DNA of 64,000 nucleotides, taken from contig NZ_JAHKPM010000006.1 of assembly GCF_018860525.1 (NCBI RefSeq), forward strand, positions 45,155-109,154. The letters run 5' to 3'. Origin of the DNA: Vibrio hepatarius (GTDB lineage Bacteria > Pseudomonadota > Gammaproteobacteria > Enterobacterales > Vibrionaceae). Below are positions 1 through 10,173 of the stretch, one piece after another; positions within the stretch are counted from its first letter, which is position 1, and each line of letters opens with the position of its first letter. The notes beneath the pieces were generated by a model that was not told the DNA's origin, did not search any database, and saw nothing but the letters and a program-made list of their open reading frames with translations. The position numbers were made by a program, and so were the translations under genes.

Positions 1-1579
1 CATAATCGGTTGGTGAAGGTTCAAGACCACCTTTTAAATCAAGGCCAAGCTCACTTAAAAAATCACGAAAGCCCATTAAGCGTTCTTCACCGGGAGACTC
101 ATGGATTCGGTATAAAGCCGCCTCTTTGGCTTTTTCGACTAAAGACGCAGATGCAATATTAGCCAAAATCATACATTCTTCGATGATTTTATGCGCATCA
201 TTACGAATCACAGGTTCGATACTGTCTATTTTACGTTCTGCATTAAAAATAAATTTGGTTTCAACAGTTTCAAACTCAATCGCACCTCGGTGATCACGCG
301 TTTTCTTCAGCACCTTATACATTTTGTGCAGCTCTTCAAGGTGAGGCACCAAAGGCTCATACCTTTGACGCAACTCTTCATCACCTTCCAGAATATGATG
401 CACCTTGTTATAAGTCAGTCGCGCATGAGAATTCATAACCGCTTCATAATGCGTATAACCCGACAGGCTGCCTGACTCAGAAACCGTCATCTCACACACC
501 ATACACAGGCGATCCACCTGAGGGTTTAGTGAACAAAGGCCATTAGACAGCACTTCAGGTAACATAGGTACGACTTGTGAAGGAAAGTAAACCGAGTTAC
601 CACGGTTGATAGCTTCTTTATCTAACGCCGAATCAGTACGCACATAATAACTAACATCAGCAATCGCTACCCAGAGACGCCAACCACCACTTTTTTTCGC
701 CTCACAGTAGACAGCATCATCAAAATCTCGCGCATCCTCGCCATCGATAGTGACTAGCGGTAACTCTCTCAGATCCACTCGTCCTTGCTTGGCCTCTTCC
801 GGCACCTCTTCCCCCAAACCCGAGATTTGTTCATCAACTTCTTCTGGCCACTGATGAGGGATTTGGTGGGTACGAATGGCAATCTGAGTTTCCATACCGG
901 GTGCCATATTCTCACCTAGTACTTCAACCACCTTACCTGTCATGCCACGAGCGCGAGAGTCACGGTCAGTAATTTCAATCACCACCACATTACCCATACG
1001 AGCACCAGCACGTAATTCGTTGGGGATTAAAATATCTTGGCTGAGCCTTGAATCATCAGGTACCACATAAGAATACCCATATTCCATAAAGAAGCGGCCA
1101 ACGATTTGCCCTTGCTTTTCTTCCAGTACGCGTATTAAACGACATTCAGTTTTACCTCGTTTTGAGTTTTGCGTTGGTTGCACCAATACAAAGTCGCCAT
1201 GAAGCACGTTTTTCATCTGATGATGAGGCAGTAAAACATCCTTTTCTTTACCAACACTGCCTTCAGGGCGAACCCAGCCATGACCGTCTTTATGACCTAT
1301 CACATAGCCTTTAATCATTTCCAATTTTTCAGGCACGGCATAGCATTGGCGACGAGTAAACACCAACTGACCATCTCTTTCCATCGCTCTGAGTCGGCGG
1401 CGCAATCCTTCATATTGCTCTTCACCTTTTAAATGCAGGGCTTCAAACAAATCGTTACGATTGAGTGGCGTGCCTGCTTTCTCAAGAAACTCGAGAATAA
1501 ATTCACGGCTGGGGACCGGATTGTCGTATTTCTCGGATTCGCGTTCGGCAAAAGGGTCGTTTGGAGTCTGTTCTGACAT
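1..1579 (-). CDS. rnr: Ribonuclease R (3' end cut by window edge)
   Basis: This is the N-terminal part (about 526 residues) of ribonuclease R, a processive 3'-5' exoribonuclease of the RNB family that degrades structured RNA and takes part in RNA quality control. The start is the ATG at 1579, translating as [20 protein letters not shown]. An N-terminal winged-helix-like region (about 25-85) is followed by cold-shock/OB domains and then the RNB catalytic domain. The metal-binding motif [12 protein letters not shown], with its Asp cluster, is intact near residue 270. The frame is open to base 1, so the C-terminal part of the RNB domain and the S1 domain lie outside the window. In Enterobacteriaceae nsrR precedes rnr; it is absent here. 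Identification is firm; completeness cannot be judged. Confidence 0.95.
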   Translation of the reverse strand, partial: MSEQTPNDPFAERESEKYDNPVPSREFILEFLEKAGTPLNRNDLFEALHLKGEEQYEGLRRRLRAMERDGQLVFTRRQCYAVPEKLEMIKGYVIGHKDGHGWVRPEGSVGKEKDVLLPHHQMKNVLHGDFVLVQPTQNSKRGKTECRLIRVLEEKQGQIVGRFFMEYGYSYVVPDDSRLSQDILIPNELRAGARMGNVVVIEITDRDSRARGMTGKVVEVLGENMAPGMETQIAIRTHQIPHQWPEEVDEQISGLGEEVPEEAKQGRVDLRELPLVTIDGEDARDFDDAVYCEAKKSGGWRLWVAIADVSYYVRTDSALDKEAINRGNSVYFPSQVVPMLPEVLSNGLCSLNPQVDRLCMVCEMTVSESGSLSGYTHYEAVMNSHARLTYNKVHHILEGDEELRQRYEPLVPHLEELHKMYKVLKKTRDHRGAIEFETVETKFIFNAERKIDSIEPVIRNDAHKIIEECMILANIASASLVEKAKEAALYRIHESPGEERLMGFRDFLSELGLDLKGGLEPSPTDY

Positions 1580-1874
1580 AGGCACGCCTAATTCTACAAG
1601 GGAGGTATTTAAAGCTAGTATATCCGACTCACTTACTAAGCTACAGGAGAGTTAGGTCAAAATGCTAAATTGTCATGCTATTTTCATAGCTTAAAGCGTG
1701 CAGGTCGAAGTTTTTCGGATAGTAACAGAATGAACTGAGGATAACTTTTGAACGCCCCCATTCAAACCATGAGAGAAACCTTAGGATTGAATATCAAAAT
1801 AATCATTGAAGTACCTAAGAGTCGATTAATAAAAAGTAAACTGACTCTTGGCGTTCATCTGTCTTGCTGAAAAT

Positions 1875-2669
1875 CTACTCTAGGCACAATAGAAAATAGT
1901 TATAAATATTGCCGCAGTGCCCTGTATCCCCTTGACTTAATTTTGTTAATGTCTTTTTTACATCTTGCCTAATCGATATAGACCCAGTGGCTATATCGGG
2001 TATTTCTTTCTTTTGTTCCTCAGCATCTTTTGCAACTTTTTCTCCTAACTTGGCCAAACAAGAGATGGAATTAAGGACTTCTGATACTTCACAAATAAAA
2101 TTGACCACCTGATCTTCATTTAAAAAGTCATTCTGATGATTCTTTATGGAATCGGTTATTGAACGAGTCTCATTAGATAACCGTGTTACTTTCCGTGCTA
2201 AAAAGCTTACATCATTGGCCACATTCGAAAAGCTGTTACCTTTTTCTCCAGAACGTGCAACATCCATCGCCACGTTTAGAGCTAATAAATTGGTCTGCTC
2301 ACTGATATCATTAAGCACAGTAATAATATCAATGACCCCATCGTAGTTAATATTTTTTGTTAATTGTATTAAAGATTTTAAACGCTCTTTGAGGCATGAA
2401 GTAGAGTCTTCGGCACTTACAAAAGTATTGCCTTCGAGGTCTACATTCTGTTTGGGCCCCTCATCACCCAAAATAGTATGTTTTATTTGATCATTTAGCT
2501 GCTTATTTTTTAGGTGTGCTTTATGCAGGTTATTAATCAACATAGTAACTTCATTCTCAAGCTCTAAATCTTTCTCATGCTTTTTATGCCAAACATCAAA
2601 GTATGCATATAATCCCATAGCGCATACACCTATAAAAGGGATTAGCATATATGCGATATCACTGAGCAT
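1875..2669 (-). CDS. Shortened chemoreceptor-like (MCP signalling tip) membrane protein
   Basis: A 264-residue protein with one N-terminal membrane segment (about 5-24), a charged coiled coil, and at residues 121-157 a recognisable but altered chemoreceptor signalling tip: EQTNLLALNVAMDVARSGEK followed by GNSFSNVANDVSFLA. Family consensus has Glu where AMD has Asp, GRGF where this has GNSF, and DEV where this has NDV. There is no periplasmic sensor domain and no HAMP domain, and the helical arms are much shorter than in an ordinary MCP. Its start overlaps the end of the upstream gene by 11 bases, so the two are probably cotranscribed. It may contact CheA/CheW or pair with a full-length receptor; that is inference. 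It could also be a decayed receptor kept as an open frame. The next genes are motX upstream and rnr downstream. Confidence 0.7.
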   Translation of the reverse strand: MLSDIAYMLIPFIGVCAMGLYAYFDVWHKKHEKDLELENEVTMLINNLHKAHLKNKQLNDQIKHTILGDEGPKQNVDLEGNTFVSAEDSTSCLKERLKSLIQLTKNINYDGVIDIITVLNDISEQTNLLALNVAMDVARSGEKGNSFSNVANDVSFLARKVTRLSNETRSITDSIKNHQNDFLNEDQVVNFICEVSEVLNSISCLAKLGEKVAKDAEEQKKEIPDIATGSISIRQDVKKTLTKLSQGDTGHCGNIYNYFLLCLE

Positions 2670-2949
2670 TATCTTGCCTCAAGATATGTATAGCAGCATT
2701 CATTCGTGAAAGCTTTATTGTTATCTCTTGCCCTTTTAGGTAATAAAAAATTGATACACACGTCAGGATGACTATACCCATAAAGGCAAAAATAGCGTAA
2801 ACACTACCTCCATCTTTAATCGCTTCAGTAAGGTATAGAGCAAACCAAGCTATTAACGACGCAATGAGGGTATTATTTTTTGCACTTGCATCATTTCTTT
2901 GATATTCAAGTAACGCTTTCATTCTGTAAAACTTTTCAATGTCGTTCAT
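2659..2949 (-). CDS. Small two-helix membrane protein paired with the MCP-like gene
   Basis: A protein of about 96 residues starting MNDIEKFYRMKALLEYQRND. I chose the ATG at 2949 because GGAA lies six bases upstream; the open frame extends in frame to 2997, which would add 16 residues with no better ribosome site. Two hydrophobic stretches (TLIASLIAWFALYLTEAI and YAIFAFMGIVILTCVSIFYY) are flanked by a polar N-terminal helix and a basic C-terminal helix, so it is probably a small inner-membrane protein with both ends on one side. Its last 11 bases overlap the start of the chemoreceptor-like gene, which suggests translational coupling and a joint function. I do not recognise a family. Confidence 0.65.
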   Translation of the reverse strand: MNDIEKFYRMKALLEYQRNDASAKNNTLIASLIAWFALYLTEAIKDGGSVYAIFAFMGIVILTCVSIFYYLKGQEITIKLSRMNAAIHILRQDNAQ

Positions 2950-3301
2950 CTGCATTTCCAACTTACGAAATCCATGTAAGTATAGACTGCATAACAATTT
3001 ATAAGATTGAAAAGAAACTCACTGTGCGCTCCAATAATGTAAAAACTCGATTGGATAATCACTAAAGCTCAGCAATTTGTGACAACGTTTATGGATAACG
3101 CTGAACCAATATAAGAAGTGTTACCGCTTGTCTGTTCGGTGCTCTGCGGTTAAATCGGATATTTCATTTTTGCCGTATATTGTTAGTAATAACTAGAGAT
3201 ATCTTCATTAAGCAAAACCATTAATAGCAAAAATCACCCTAGTGGGTGATTCTATGTGAGTCCAACCTGAGTGCAGTCAGGTGTCAGTTAAATCAGGTGG
3301 C
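2950..3301. other. Intergenic region between motX and the MCP-like pair
   Basis: About 350 bases without a convincing gene. It holds the motX terminator at 3232-3251 and must contain the promoter for the two-gene membrane/MCP-like set. I looked for a sigma-28 type promoter here and did not find one. Confidence 0.6.
3224..3251 (-). terminator. Rho-independent terminator of motX
   Basis: Arms AATCACCC (3232-3239) and GGGTGATT (3244-3251) form a perfect 8-bp stem with a 4-base loop. Read on the minus strand the stem runs into a TTTTT tract, 50 bases past the motX stop. Confidence 0.8.
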
Positions 3302-3940
3302 CTACCAAAGCGTTTCGCGTTTCTTTGCTCTGGCAATAATATTTTGCGGCATGCGCCGTTCAAGGCCTTGACGCAAAATGAAAATTCGTTTGTGGATTCG
3401 CTGATCAGCGGTGACTGATACGTAGAGCCAGCGATAAGCATCTTCATAGTCAAGCGGGCTGCCATAATCTCGCAGCAATAATTCCGCTAAGTGAATTCTA
3501 GCTTTTAAGTTACCCATCGCTGCAGCTTCTCTTAGGTAAGGGATCGCCCGCTCTTTGTCTTGTTGCACCAACGTACCACGGGAATAGTAACGCCCTAATT
3601 GCTCAAGGGCGGCAGGCAAGCCTTGATGAGCCGCATTTTCGATGTAGTACAAACCAAGTTCAACATCTTGCTCAACACAGACTCCCCACGCCAGCATATC
3701 ACCATACAAAAACTCATATGAAGGTAAACTGATCCGAGTTGCTCGGGCAACAATGTCTTCAACGATCTGACAATTATCGGCCTTAATTTGCTCTAGGTGC
3801 TTATTTTCATTAATTAGTTTTATTAGTTCAGCTTCGGTATATATGGGTATCGGGTTACCAATATCGGTATACTCATTGGCAACGGCCGCAGAAGTCCCAA
3901 ACAGTAATACCATCGAAGCAGCTAACTTTCTTAGCTTCAT
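3302..3940 (-). CDS. motX: MotX, sodium-driven polar flagellar motor protein
   Basis: A protein of 212 residues. The family start is the ATG at 3940 (MKLRKLAASMVLLFGTSAAV), giving a signal peptide that would be cleaved near AVA-NEY; a longer in-frame extension to 4147 would run through the promoter and is not credible. MotX is a periplasmic T-ring component that, with MotY, holds PomA/PomB stators around the Na+-driven polar motor in Vibrio. The mature part contains Sel1-like repeats (about residues 75-150, for example LPAALEQLGRYYSRGTLVQQ and GNLKARIHLAELLL) and two cysteines, one in DNCQIVED and one in WGVCVEQD. It lies just downstream of purA, as in other vibrios, but a terminator and its own sigma-28 promoter separate it from purA. 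Identification is strong. Confidence 0.95.
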   Translation of the reverse strand: MKLRKLAASMVLLFGTSAAVANEYTDIGNPIPIYTEAELIKLINENKHLEQIKADNCQIVEDIVARATRISLPSYEFLYGDMLAWGVCVEQDVELGLYYIENAAHQGLPAALEQLGRYYSRGTLVQQDKERAIPYLREAAAMGNLKARIHLAELLLRDYGSPLDYEDAYRWLYVSVTADQRIHKRIFILRQGLERRMPQNIIARAKKRETLW

Positions 3941-4031
3941 TGTCTGCACTCTTTGACTTCGATAATGTGTTTGACGCTGCTTAGCGTCTATGAACTCAAG
4001 ATTGACTTTGTAATCAGCCATCTTAAATCCT

Positions 4032-4058
4032 GTATCGGCAACAGCAGATAAGTCTTTA
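4032..4058 (-). promoter_or_regulatory. Predicted sigma-28 (FliA) promoter of motX
   Basis: On the minus strand TAAAGACT (4058-4051) and GCCGATAC (4039-4032) are separated by exactly 11 bases, matching the sigma-28 consensus TAAAGTTT-N11-GCCGATAA closely. It lies about 90 bases before the motX ATG, between the purA terminator and motX, which fits a late flagellar gene. Confidence 0.8.
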
Positions 4059-4129
4059 ATCAAAATCACCGAAGACTGGCAAAAATTTGCCACACCTAAG
4101 TATAGATAATCACCACCTATCAAACACAA

Positions 4130-4157
4130 AAAAACCAGCACTCGCATGCTGGTTTTT
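4130..4157 (-). terminator. Terminator between purA and motX
   Basis: An 11-bp perfect stem, AAAAACCAGCA (4130-4140) with TGCTGGTTTTT (4147-4157), and a 6-base loop. It ends in T runs in both directions and sits 24 bases past the purA stop. Confidence 0.85.
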
Positions 4158-4180
4158 ATAATCCTTTATATCGCGCAAAT

Positions 4181-5518
<1,338 letters not shown>

Positions 5519-5630
5519 TTAAAAATGGATTCTAGCACCGAATTACATTCGTTGCAGTCATTTTTTAATTACAGGCAGGTTATCAAGCGTTAACCCCTTG
5601 TGAGCACTAGCATTAAACATAATTTAAGAC

Positions 5631-6572
5631 CTATTCGTCAGCGTAGATCTTGACCACTAATGCACCATCAAGGCCGATACTTGCGCGATACATTCCACTG
5701 CTGTTCATGGCGAAGTGAATGGCTCCCTTACTATCAATAGCAATCACGCCACCTTCTCCTCCAATCAGCTTTAATTCACCTTGGATTACAGCTTCACTTG
5801 CAGTGCGCACATCTTCTTTTAGATAACGCATACGAGCCGCAATATCACTGGCTACAGTTTTACGAATAAAGTATTCACCCATGCCTGTCGCTGACAGGGC
5901 AACATTACCATTTTCTGCAAATGTACCTGCGCCAATGATGGAAGAATCCCCTACTCGACCATATTTTTTATTGGTAACCCCTCCAGTGCTAGTTGCGGCA
6001 GCGAGATTACCGAGTTGATCTAACGCAACAGCACCCACAGTGCCATGTTTGTTATCATCAGGATACTTAGATTCAGATAAGGCGAATAAACCCTTTTGTT
6101 TCATCGACTGCAATTGGTCATAGCGACGGTCGGTAAAAAAATAGTCTTGTTCTGTGTATTGATGATTATGCTCAAATGCAAACTCTTCTGCACCATCACC
6201 AATAAGTAACACATGCGCACTGTGTTCCATCACATCGCGCGCCAGCTCAACCGGATTACGAATATGACGCACGCCAGCCACTGCGCCAGCATTAGCCTCT
6301 TTACCATGCATTACAGAGGCATCCATCTCAACGATTTCTTTATCGGTCAATACTGAACCACGCCCTGCATTAAAATGAACTGAATCTTCTAGCACCTTAA
6401 CAGCGGCAACCACTGCGTCCATTGCATCACCGCCATGAGTAAGAATCTCATGACCAACGCGAACCGACTTTTCGAGTTCATAACGAATAGCTAAGTTTAA
6501 TTCTTCACTCATTTGTTCACGTAAAATAGTGCCAGCACCAGCGTGAATCGCCATTGCGAACGGTTTAGTCAC
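5631..6572 (-). CDS. iaaA: Isoaspartyl peptidase / type III L-asparaginase
   Basis: A 313-residue N-terminal nucleophile hydrolase of the plant-type asparaginase family. Members cleave isoaspartyl dipeptides and hydrolyse asparagine after self-processing into alpha and beta subunits. The nucleophile that starts the beta subunit is Thr178 in KHGTVGAVA, preceded by the Gly of the autocleavage site. The substrate loop ATSTGG and FNAGRGSVLT near residue 70 are also present. There is no signal peptide, so it is cytosolic. The start is probably GTG at 6572 after GGAGTTAAAC; an ATG seven codons later (MAIHAGAG) is an alternative. It is a single gene between purA and slyD. Confidence 0.92.
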   Translation of the reverse strand: MTKPFAMAIHAGAGTILREQMSEELNLAIRYELEKSVRVGHEILTHGGDAMDAVVAAVKVLEDSVHFNAGRGSVLTDKEIVEMDASVMHGKEANAGAVAGVRHIRNPVELARDVMEHSAHVLLIGDGAEEFAFEHNHQYTEQDYFFTDRRYDQLQSMKQKGLFALSESKYPDDNKHGTVGAVALDQLGNLAAATSTGGVTNKKYGRVGDSSIIGAGTFAENGNVALSATGMGEYFIRKTVASDIAARMRYLKEDVRTASEAVIQGELKLIGGEGGVIAIDSKGAIHFAMNSSGMYRASIGLDGALVVKIYADE

Positions 6573-6625
6573 GTTTAACTCCTGTTATTTTTTGTTTGCT
6601 TTTCGTCACATCTGAGATAAACAAA

Positions 6626-6656
6626 AAGCGCAAGTTAATCTCTTAATCTTGCGCTT
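6626..6656 (-). terminator. Terminator of slyD
   Basis: Arms AAGCGCAAG and CTTGCGCTT (6626-6634, 6648-6656) form a perfect 9-bp stem. On the minus strand it is followed by a T-rich tract, 40 bases past the slyD stop. Confidence 0.75.
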
Positions 6657-6697
6657 AACATTGGCTACCTAAACACATGGTTCAGGAAATTATGCTA

Positions 6698-7243
6698 CTA
6701 GCTACTACAGCTACCGCCGCTACAGCAGTCATCATGATCTTCACCATGATCGTGATCATGACTGCCACAGCTACCGTCCTCTTGATGAACATGGCCATGT
6801 TCGATTTCTTCTGCTGTCGCTTCACGCACTGCCACTACTTCAACATCAAACGTCAGTGTTTGTCCAGCGAGCATATGGTTGCCATCAACCACGACATCAT
6901 CACCATCAACTTCTGTCACTTCTACTGGGATCGGACCTTGGTCAGTATCCGCTAAAAAACGCATGCCTACTTCAATTTGATCCACACCTTGGAATACGTT
7001 TGCAGGTACACGCTGCACAAGTCCATCGTTATGCTCACCGTAAGCCTCTTCAGGGGAAACGGTTACCGAAAACTGAGCGCCCGCTTCTCTTCCTTCAAGA
7101 GCCGTTTCAAGTCCTGTGATCAGGTTACTGTTGCCGTGCAAGTAATCGAGTGGCGCTTCCGTTGTCGACTGATCAACAACTACACCATCTTCTAGCTTTA
7201 CTTGATAAGCTAGGCTCACTACCACATTCTTTTCAATTTTCAT
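6698..7243 (-). CDS. slyD: SlyD, FKBP-type peptidyl-prolyl isomerase and metallochaperone
   Basis: A 181-residue cytoplasmic prolyl isomerase and chaperone. Residues 1-150 carry the FKBP domain split by the insert-in-flap chaperone domain, with typical motifs (LEDGVVVDQS, LDYLHGNSNLITGLE and FNVEV-like strands). From about residue 150 the chain becomes a metal-binding tail rich in His, Asp and Cys (HGHVHQEDGSCGSHDHDHGE, then DDCCSGGSC), which in E. coli SlyD binds nickel and serves hydrogenase maturation. The tail is complete. It lies downstream of yheV in the conserved slyD-yheV-kefB neighbourhood; no slyX or fkpA lies between slyD and yheV here. Confidence 0.95.
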   Translation of the reverse strand: MKIEKNVVVSLAYQVKLEDGVVVDQSTTEAPLDYLHGNSNLITGLETALEGREAGAQFSVTVSPEEAYGEHNDGLVQRVPANVFQGVDQIEVGMRFLADTDQGPIPVEVTEVDGDDVVVDGNHMLAGQTLTFDVEVVAVREATAEEIEHGHVHQEDGSCGSHDHDHGEDHDDCCSGGSCSS

Positions 7244-7337
7244 AATGACTCCAAGGAGATAAAGAAACGGAGCAAATAATCGCTCCGATTTAACATTTTA
7301 TATGCCGCTATTATGGGGATCAATTACAGAAACTCAA

Positions 7338-7541
7338 TTAATCTGGCTTAAAAATTCCGATCATCTCTTGTTGCGCGTGTTCAGTTTTTTCCACAACCTG
7401 TGGCTTACGTTGTTCTTGATATTCACATTCAACGCATTCGACTAATTCAATATTATTTTCTATCCACCAGCGTAAAGTATCCTGCTGTGAACATTTAGGG
7501 CAGCTAGCGCCTGCAATAAATCTTTTTTTCATTGTTTTCAT
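7338..7541 (-). CDS. yheV: YheV-family zinc-ribbon protein
   Basis: A small protein of 64-67 residues. Two CxxC pairs, CPKC and CVEC, spaced about 24 residues apart, form a likely zinc ribbon, and the chain ends in the family-typical IGIFKPD. Function is unknown; in enterobacteria the gene lies at the end of the kefB cluster, as it does here. The frame opens with ATG at 7541, but ATG at 7532 (MKKRFIAGASC) matches the family start better, so the true start is uncertain by three codons. Confidence 0.88.
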   Translation of the reverse strand: MKTMKKRFIAGASCPKCSQQDTLRWWIENNIELVECVECEYQEQRKPQVVEKTEHAQQEMIGIFKPD

Positions 7542-7608
7542 TCCAATACATCACCCATAGCTACCTTTAACAATACTTTTACGTTAATGGGGCAAAGAGG
7601 GTTTGGAG

Positions 7609-9405
7609 TTAATCCCAAAAGTTCTTTGATTGTTGATCTCTTTCCATTTCCCGACCAAAAATTTCTTCCAATTCTTTGCGGGCTTCTTTAGCTCTCATCG
7701 CCAATTGCTTATCTTCATGGTGTTGAGGAAGTAGTTCTTTCAGCATACCATGATCAAGCTTTTTAAAGTGGGCTTCCGCTCGTTTAGCCTGATAAGGATG
7801 CATACCAAGCTCAACCAAGGCTTGACGCCCTAAATCTAATGCACCTAAGAAAGTTTCTCGAGAGTAATTTTCGACACCATGGCCGATCAACTGGTAGGCC
7901 TCGACTCGGCTTCTCGCACGAGCAAACAGCTTAAGATTCGGGAAGTGATATTTACATAACTCAACAATTTTCATGATCTCTTCTGGCGAGTCAGTGCATA
8001 TCACCATGGCTTCCGCTTTATTCGCTCCTGCCGCTCTTAACAAATCAAGCTGGGTTGCGTCACCATAAAATACTTTATATCCATATTTTCTCAACAAGTG
8101 AATCTGGCTGGCATCGCTTTCCAATACCGTGACCCGTATTTTATTGGCATACATTAAACGACCAATAATCTGACCAAAGCGACCGAAGCCAGCAATAATA
8201 ACGCGAGGCTGTCGATTAACAACATCACTGCGCTTTAGCCCTGACTCGTCAAAGTTTAATCCCCGCGCATACCACTTACTTTGCGCCATCAAAAGAAGCG
8301 GCGTAGTCACCATAGATAAACTCACCACTACCAACAAGAAAGCATTTTGCTCAGGAGCAATCAGCCCCTCTTTGCTCGCCGCAGTAAAAATAACAAACGC
8401 AAATTCACCACCTTGGCTCAAAATAGCTGCCATTTTGCTGCGCACTTTAGGCCGCCCGCCTGATAATCTTGCAAGGAAGTACAAAATCAGACCTTTAATC
8501 AAAACCAGACCAAATACTGCTGCCAATACGCTTAGTGGTTCTAGCGCTAACAAGCCCAAATTAACCGCCATACCAACAGCGATAAAGAACAGACCAAGCA
8601 GCAAACCTTTAAAAGGTTCAATCGCAATTTCTAGCTCATGTCGATATTCACTTTCAGCCAGCAGAACGCCGGCAAGGAAGGTACCTAATGCCATTGATAA
8701 TCCAAGATGCTTCATCAATAAAGCAATGCCAATGACTAGCAATAAAGCAGCAACAGTGAATAACTCTCGTACACCACTTAAAACGACATAGCGAAACAAA
8801 GGGCGCAGCAGGAAATGCCCCCCAACCAGTAGACCTATTACGCCGCATAGCATCCAAATAGCATCCGACCAGTTACCTGCTGTATTACCCGCCAGAATAG
8901 GCAAAATCGCCAACATGGGAATAACAGCAATATCTTGAAACAAAAGCACAGCAAAACCTGACTGACCCGTCTCACTACCAGCAAGCCCTTGTTCTTCTAT
9001 CACTTTTAAGGCGATAGCCGTCGAGGAAAGCGCCAGCCCCATACCTATGACTAAGCTTGTTTGCCAACTGAGCCCAAAAAAATAGGCTACCGCACCTATA
9101 GCTGCGGTAGAGATAACAACCTGAGCACCACCAAGTCCTAAAATTGGGCCTTTCATTTGCAGCAGCTTTTTGGGGTTTAGCTCCAAACCTATCAAAAATA
9201 GCAGCAGTACAACGCCAAATTCGGCAAAGTGTAAAATAGCCTCAACATCACTGATTAAGCTAAAGCCCCAAGGGCCAATGACTACCCCAGCCAATAAATA
9301 ACCAAGGACTGAGCCCAGCCCTAATCGCTGAGCAAGAGGCACCGCAATGACAGCGGCGGTCAAAAAAATCACGCTGCTTTGTAAGAAATCACTTTCAAGT
9401 GCCAA
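7609..9405 (-). CDS. kefB: KefB-type glutathione-regulated potassium/proton antiporter
   Basis: A 598-residue CPA2 antiporter that releases K+ when glutathione conjugates form after electrophile stress, acidifying the cytoplasm as protection. Residues 1-380 are a dozen membrane helices with the sodium/hydrogen exchanger fold. Residues about 400-520 are a cytoplasmic RCK_N domain ([17 protein letters not shown], a Rossmann GxGxxG-like motif), followed by a charged tail. The start is TTG at 9405 ([14 protein letters not shown]), preceded by GGAGA and overlapping the kefG stop by 11 bases. KefB rather than KefC is chosen because of the adjoining kefG and yheV. A large antisense open frame inside it is a shadow. 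Confidence 0.93.
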   Translation of the reverse strand: MALESDFLQSSVIFLTAAVIAVPLAQRLGLGSVLGYLLAGVVIGPWGFSLISDVEAILHFAEFGVVLLLFLIGLELNPKKLLQMKGPILGLGGAQVVISTAAIGAVAYFFGLSWQTSLVIGMGLALSSTAIALKVIEEQGLAGSETGQSGFAVLLFQDIAVIPMLAILPILAGNTAGNWSDAIWMLCGVIGLLVGGHFLLRPLFRYVVLSGVRELFTVAALLLVIGIALLMKHLGLSMALGTFLAGVLLAESEYRHELEIAIEPFKGLLLGLFFIAVGMAVNLGLLALEPLSVLAAVFGLVLIKGLILYFLARLSGGRPKVRSKMAAILSQGGEFAFVIFTAASKEGLIAPEQNAFLLVVVSLSMVTTPLLLMAQSKWYARGLNFDESGLKRSDVVNRQPRVIIAGFGRFGQIIGRLMYANKIRVTVLESDASQIHLLRKYGYKVFYGDATQLDLLRAAGANKAEAMVICTDSPEEIMKIVELCKYHFPNLKLFARARSRVEAYQLIGHGVENYSRETFLGALDLGRQALVELGMHPYQAKRAEAHFKKLDHGMLKELLPQHHEDKQLAMRAKEARKELEEIFGREMERDQQSKNFWD

Positions 9406-10003
9406 GCGGGTCTCCTTCTACATCGAAACTGGTAGCAGAACCTGTAGTAAGATTAAGTAGCCATCTATGATAGTTTTCAGCATGTTGTGAACGGTCCGCC
9501 TCAGAGATGTTCCTTGCCCAATAAAGAACTAAAGGTTCAATCCAATGCATTTGACACAAGGCCGCTGATAATTCAAAAGGTTGCAGTATTTCAGACAAGG
9601 GATATCGGTTATAACCTTCACTACAAAAAGCTTCTTCATTACCCCCAGTGGTAATTATGCTTCGCCAATATTTACCTTTCAGTGCTTCTCCCTTGCCATA
9701 GGCAAACCCTTTTGCCAATACTCTATCCATCCACTCTTTAAGTAACGCTGGGCAAGAATACATGTATAGTGGATGCTGGAATACGATCACATCGTGCTCT
9801 AGAAGAAGTTGCTGCTCTGAATCAACATCGATGAAAAAGTCAGGGTAGTATGCGTATAAGTCACGCACAGTGACCTGTTCAAGCGAAGCGATCTTTTTGA
9901 GCATAACTTGGTTAGCAACCGAGCTATGTGATTCGGGATGAGCATAAATCACCAGAACTTTTGCGCTTTCAGGAAAGTCAGTGTTTAAATCAGTTACCGC
10001 CAT
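9395..10003 (-). CDS. kefG: KefG ancillary quinone-reductase-like protein
   Basis: A 202-residue flavodoxin-like NAD(P)H:quinone oxidoreductase family protein that KefB needs for full activity. The flavodoxin-fold start [16 protein letters not shown], the FMN/active-site region [20 protein letters not shown] and the loop TTGGNEEAF are present. Its stop overlaps the KefB start by 11 bases, so the two are translated as a coupled pair on the minus strand. The upstream 170 bases are shared with the divergent yheS gene. Confidence 0.92.
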   Translation of the reverse strand: MAVTDLNTDFPESAKVLVIYAHPESHSSVANQVMLKKIASLEQVTVRDLYAYYPDFFIDVDSEQQLLLEHDVIVFQHPLYMYSCPALLKEWMDRVLAKGFAYGKGEALKGKYWRSIITTGGNEEAFCSEGYNRYPLSEILQPFELSAALCQMHWIEPLVLYWARNISEADRSQHAENYHRWLLNLTTGSATSFDVEGDPLGT

Positions 10004-10173
10004 GTTTTAAGCAGCCATCCTTTTATTCTCAAGACATAAGAGCGTTTTTATCAGTATGAGTTTGTTATACGTTGTTGTTAAGCATAACGCAATGATCGAC
10101 ATTTTATCTCATTCCTCCTACTATTCGACGCGATAAGAGAACTATTAAATAATAAACAATAAAGCATAAAATT

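Noticed and set aside
2998..3230. Sigma-28 promoter for the MCP-like pair
   Set aside because: Searched on the minus strand for GCCGATAA-like and TAAA elements at the right spacing; the nearest (TCCGATTT) lacks a matching -35.
3941..4147. 69-codon N-terminal extension of MotX
   Set aside because: The frame runs across the sigma-28 promoter and the region before the true signal peptide; family members start at MKLRKL.
8372..8791. Open frame of 139 codons on the plus strand inside kefB
   Set aside because: It is antisense to the well-conserved KefB membrane domain, has low-complexity Thr/Asn/Lys-rich translation and no ribosome site. It is a shadow of the membrane-protein codon pattern.
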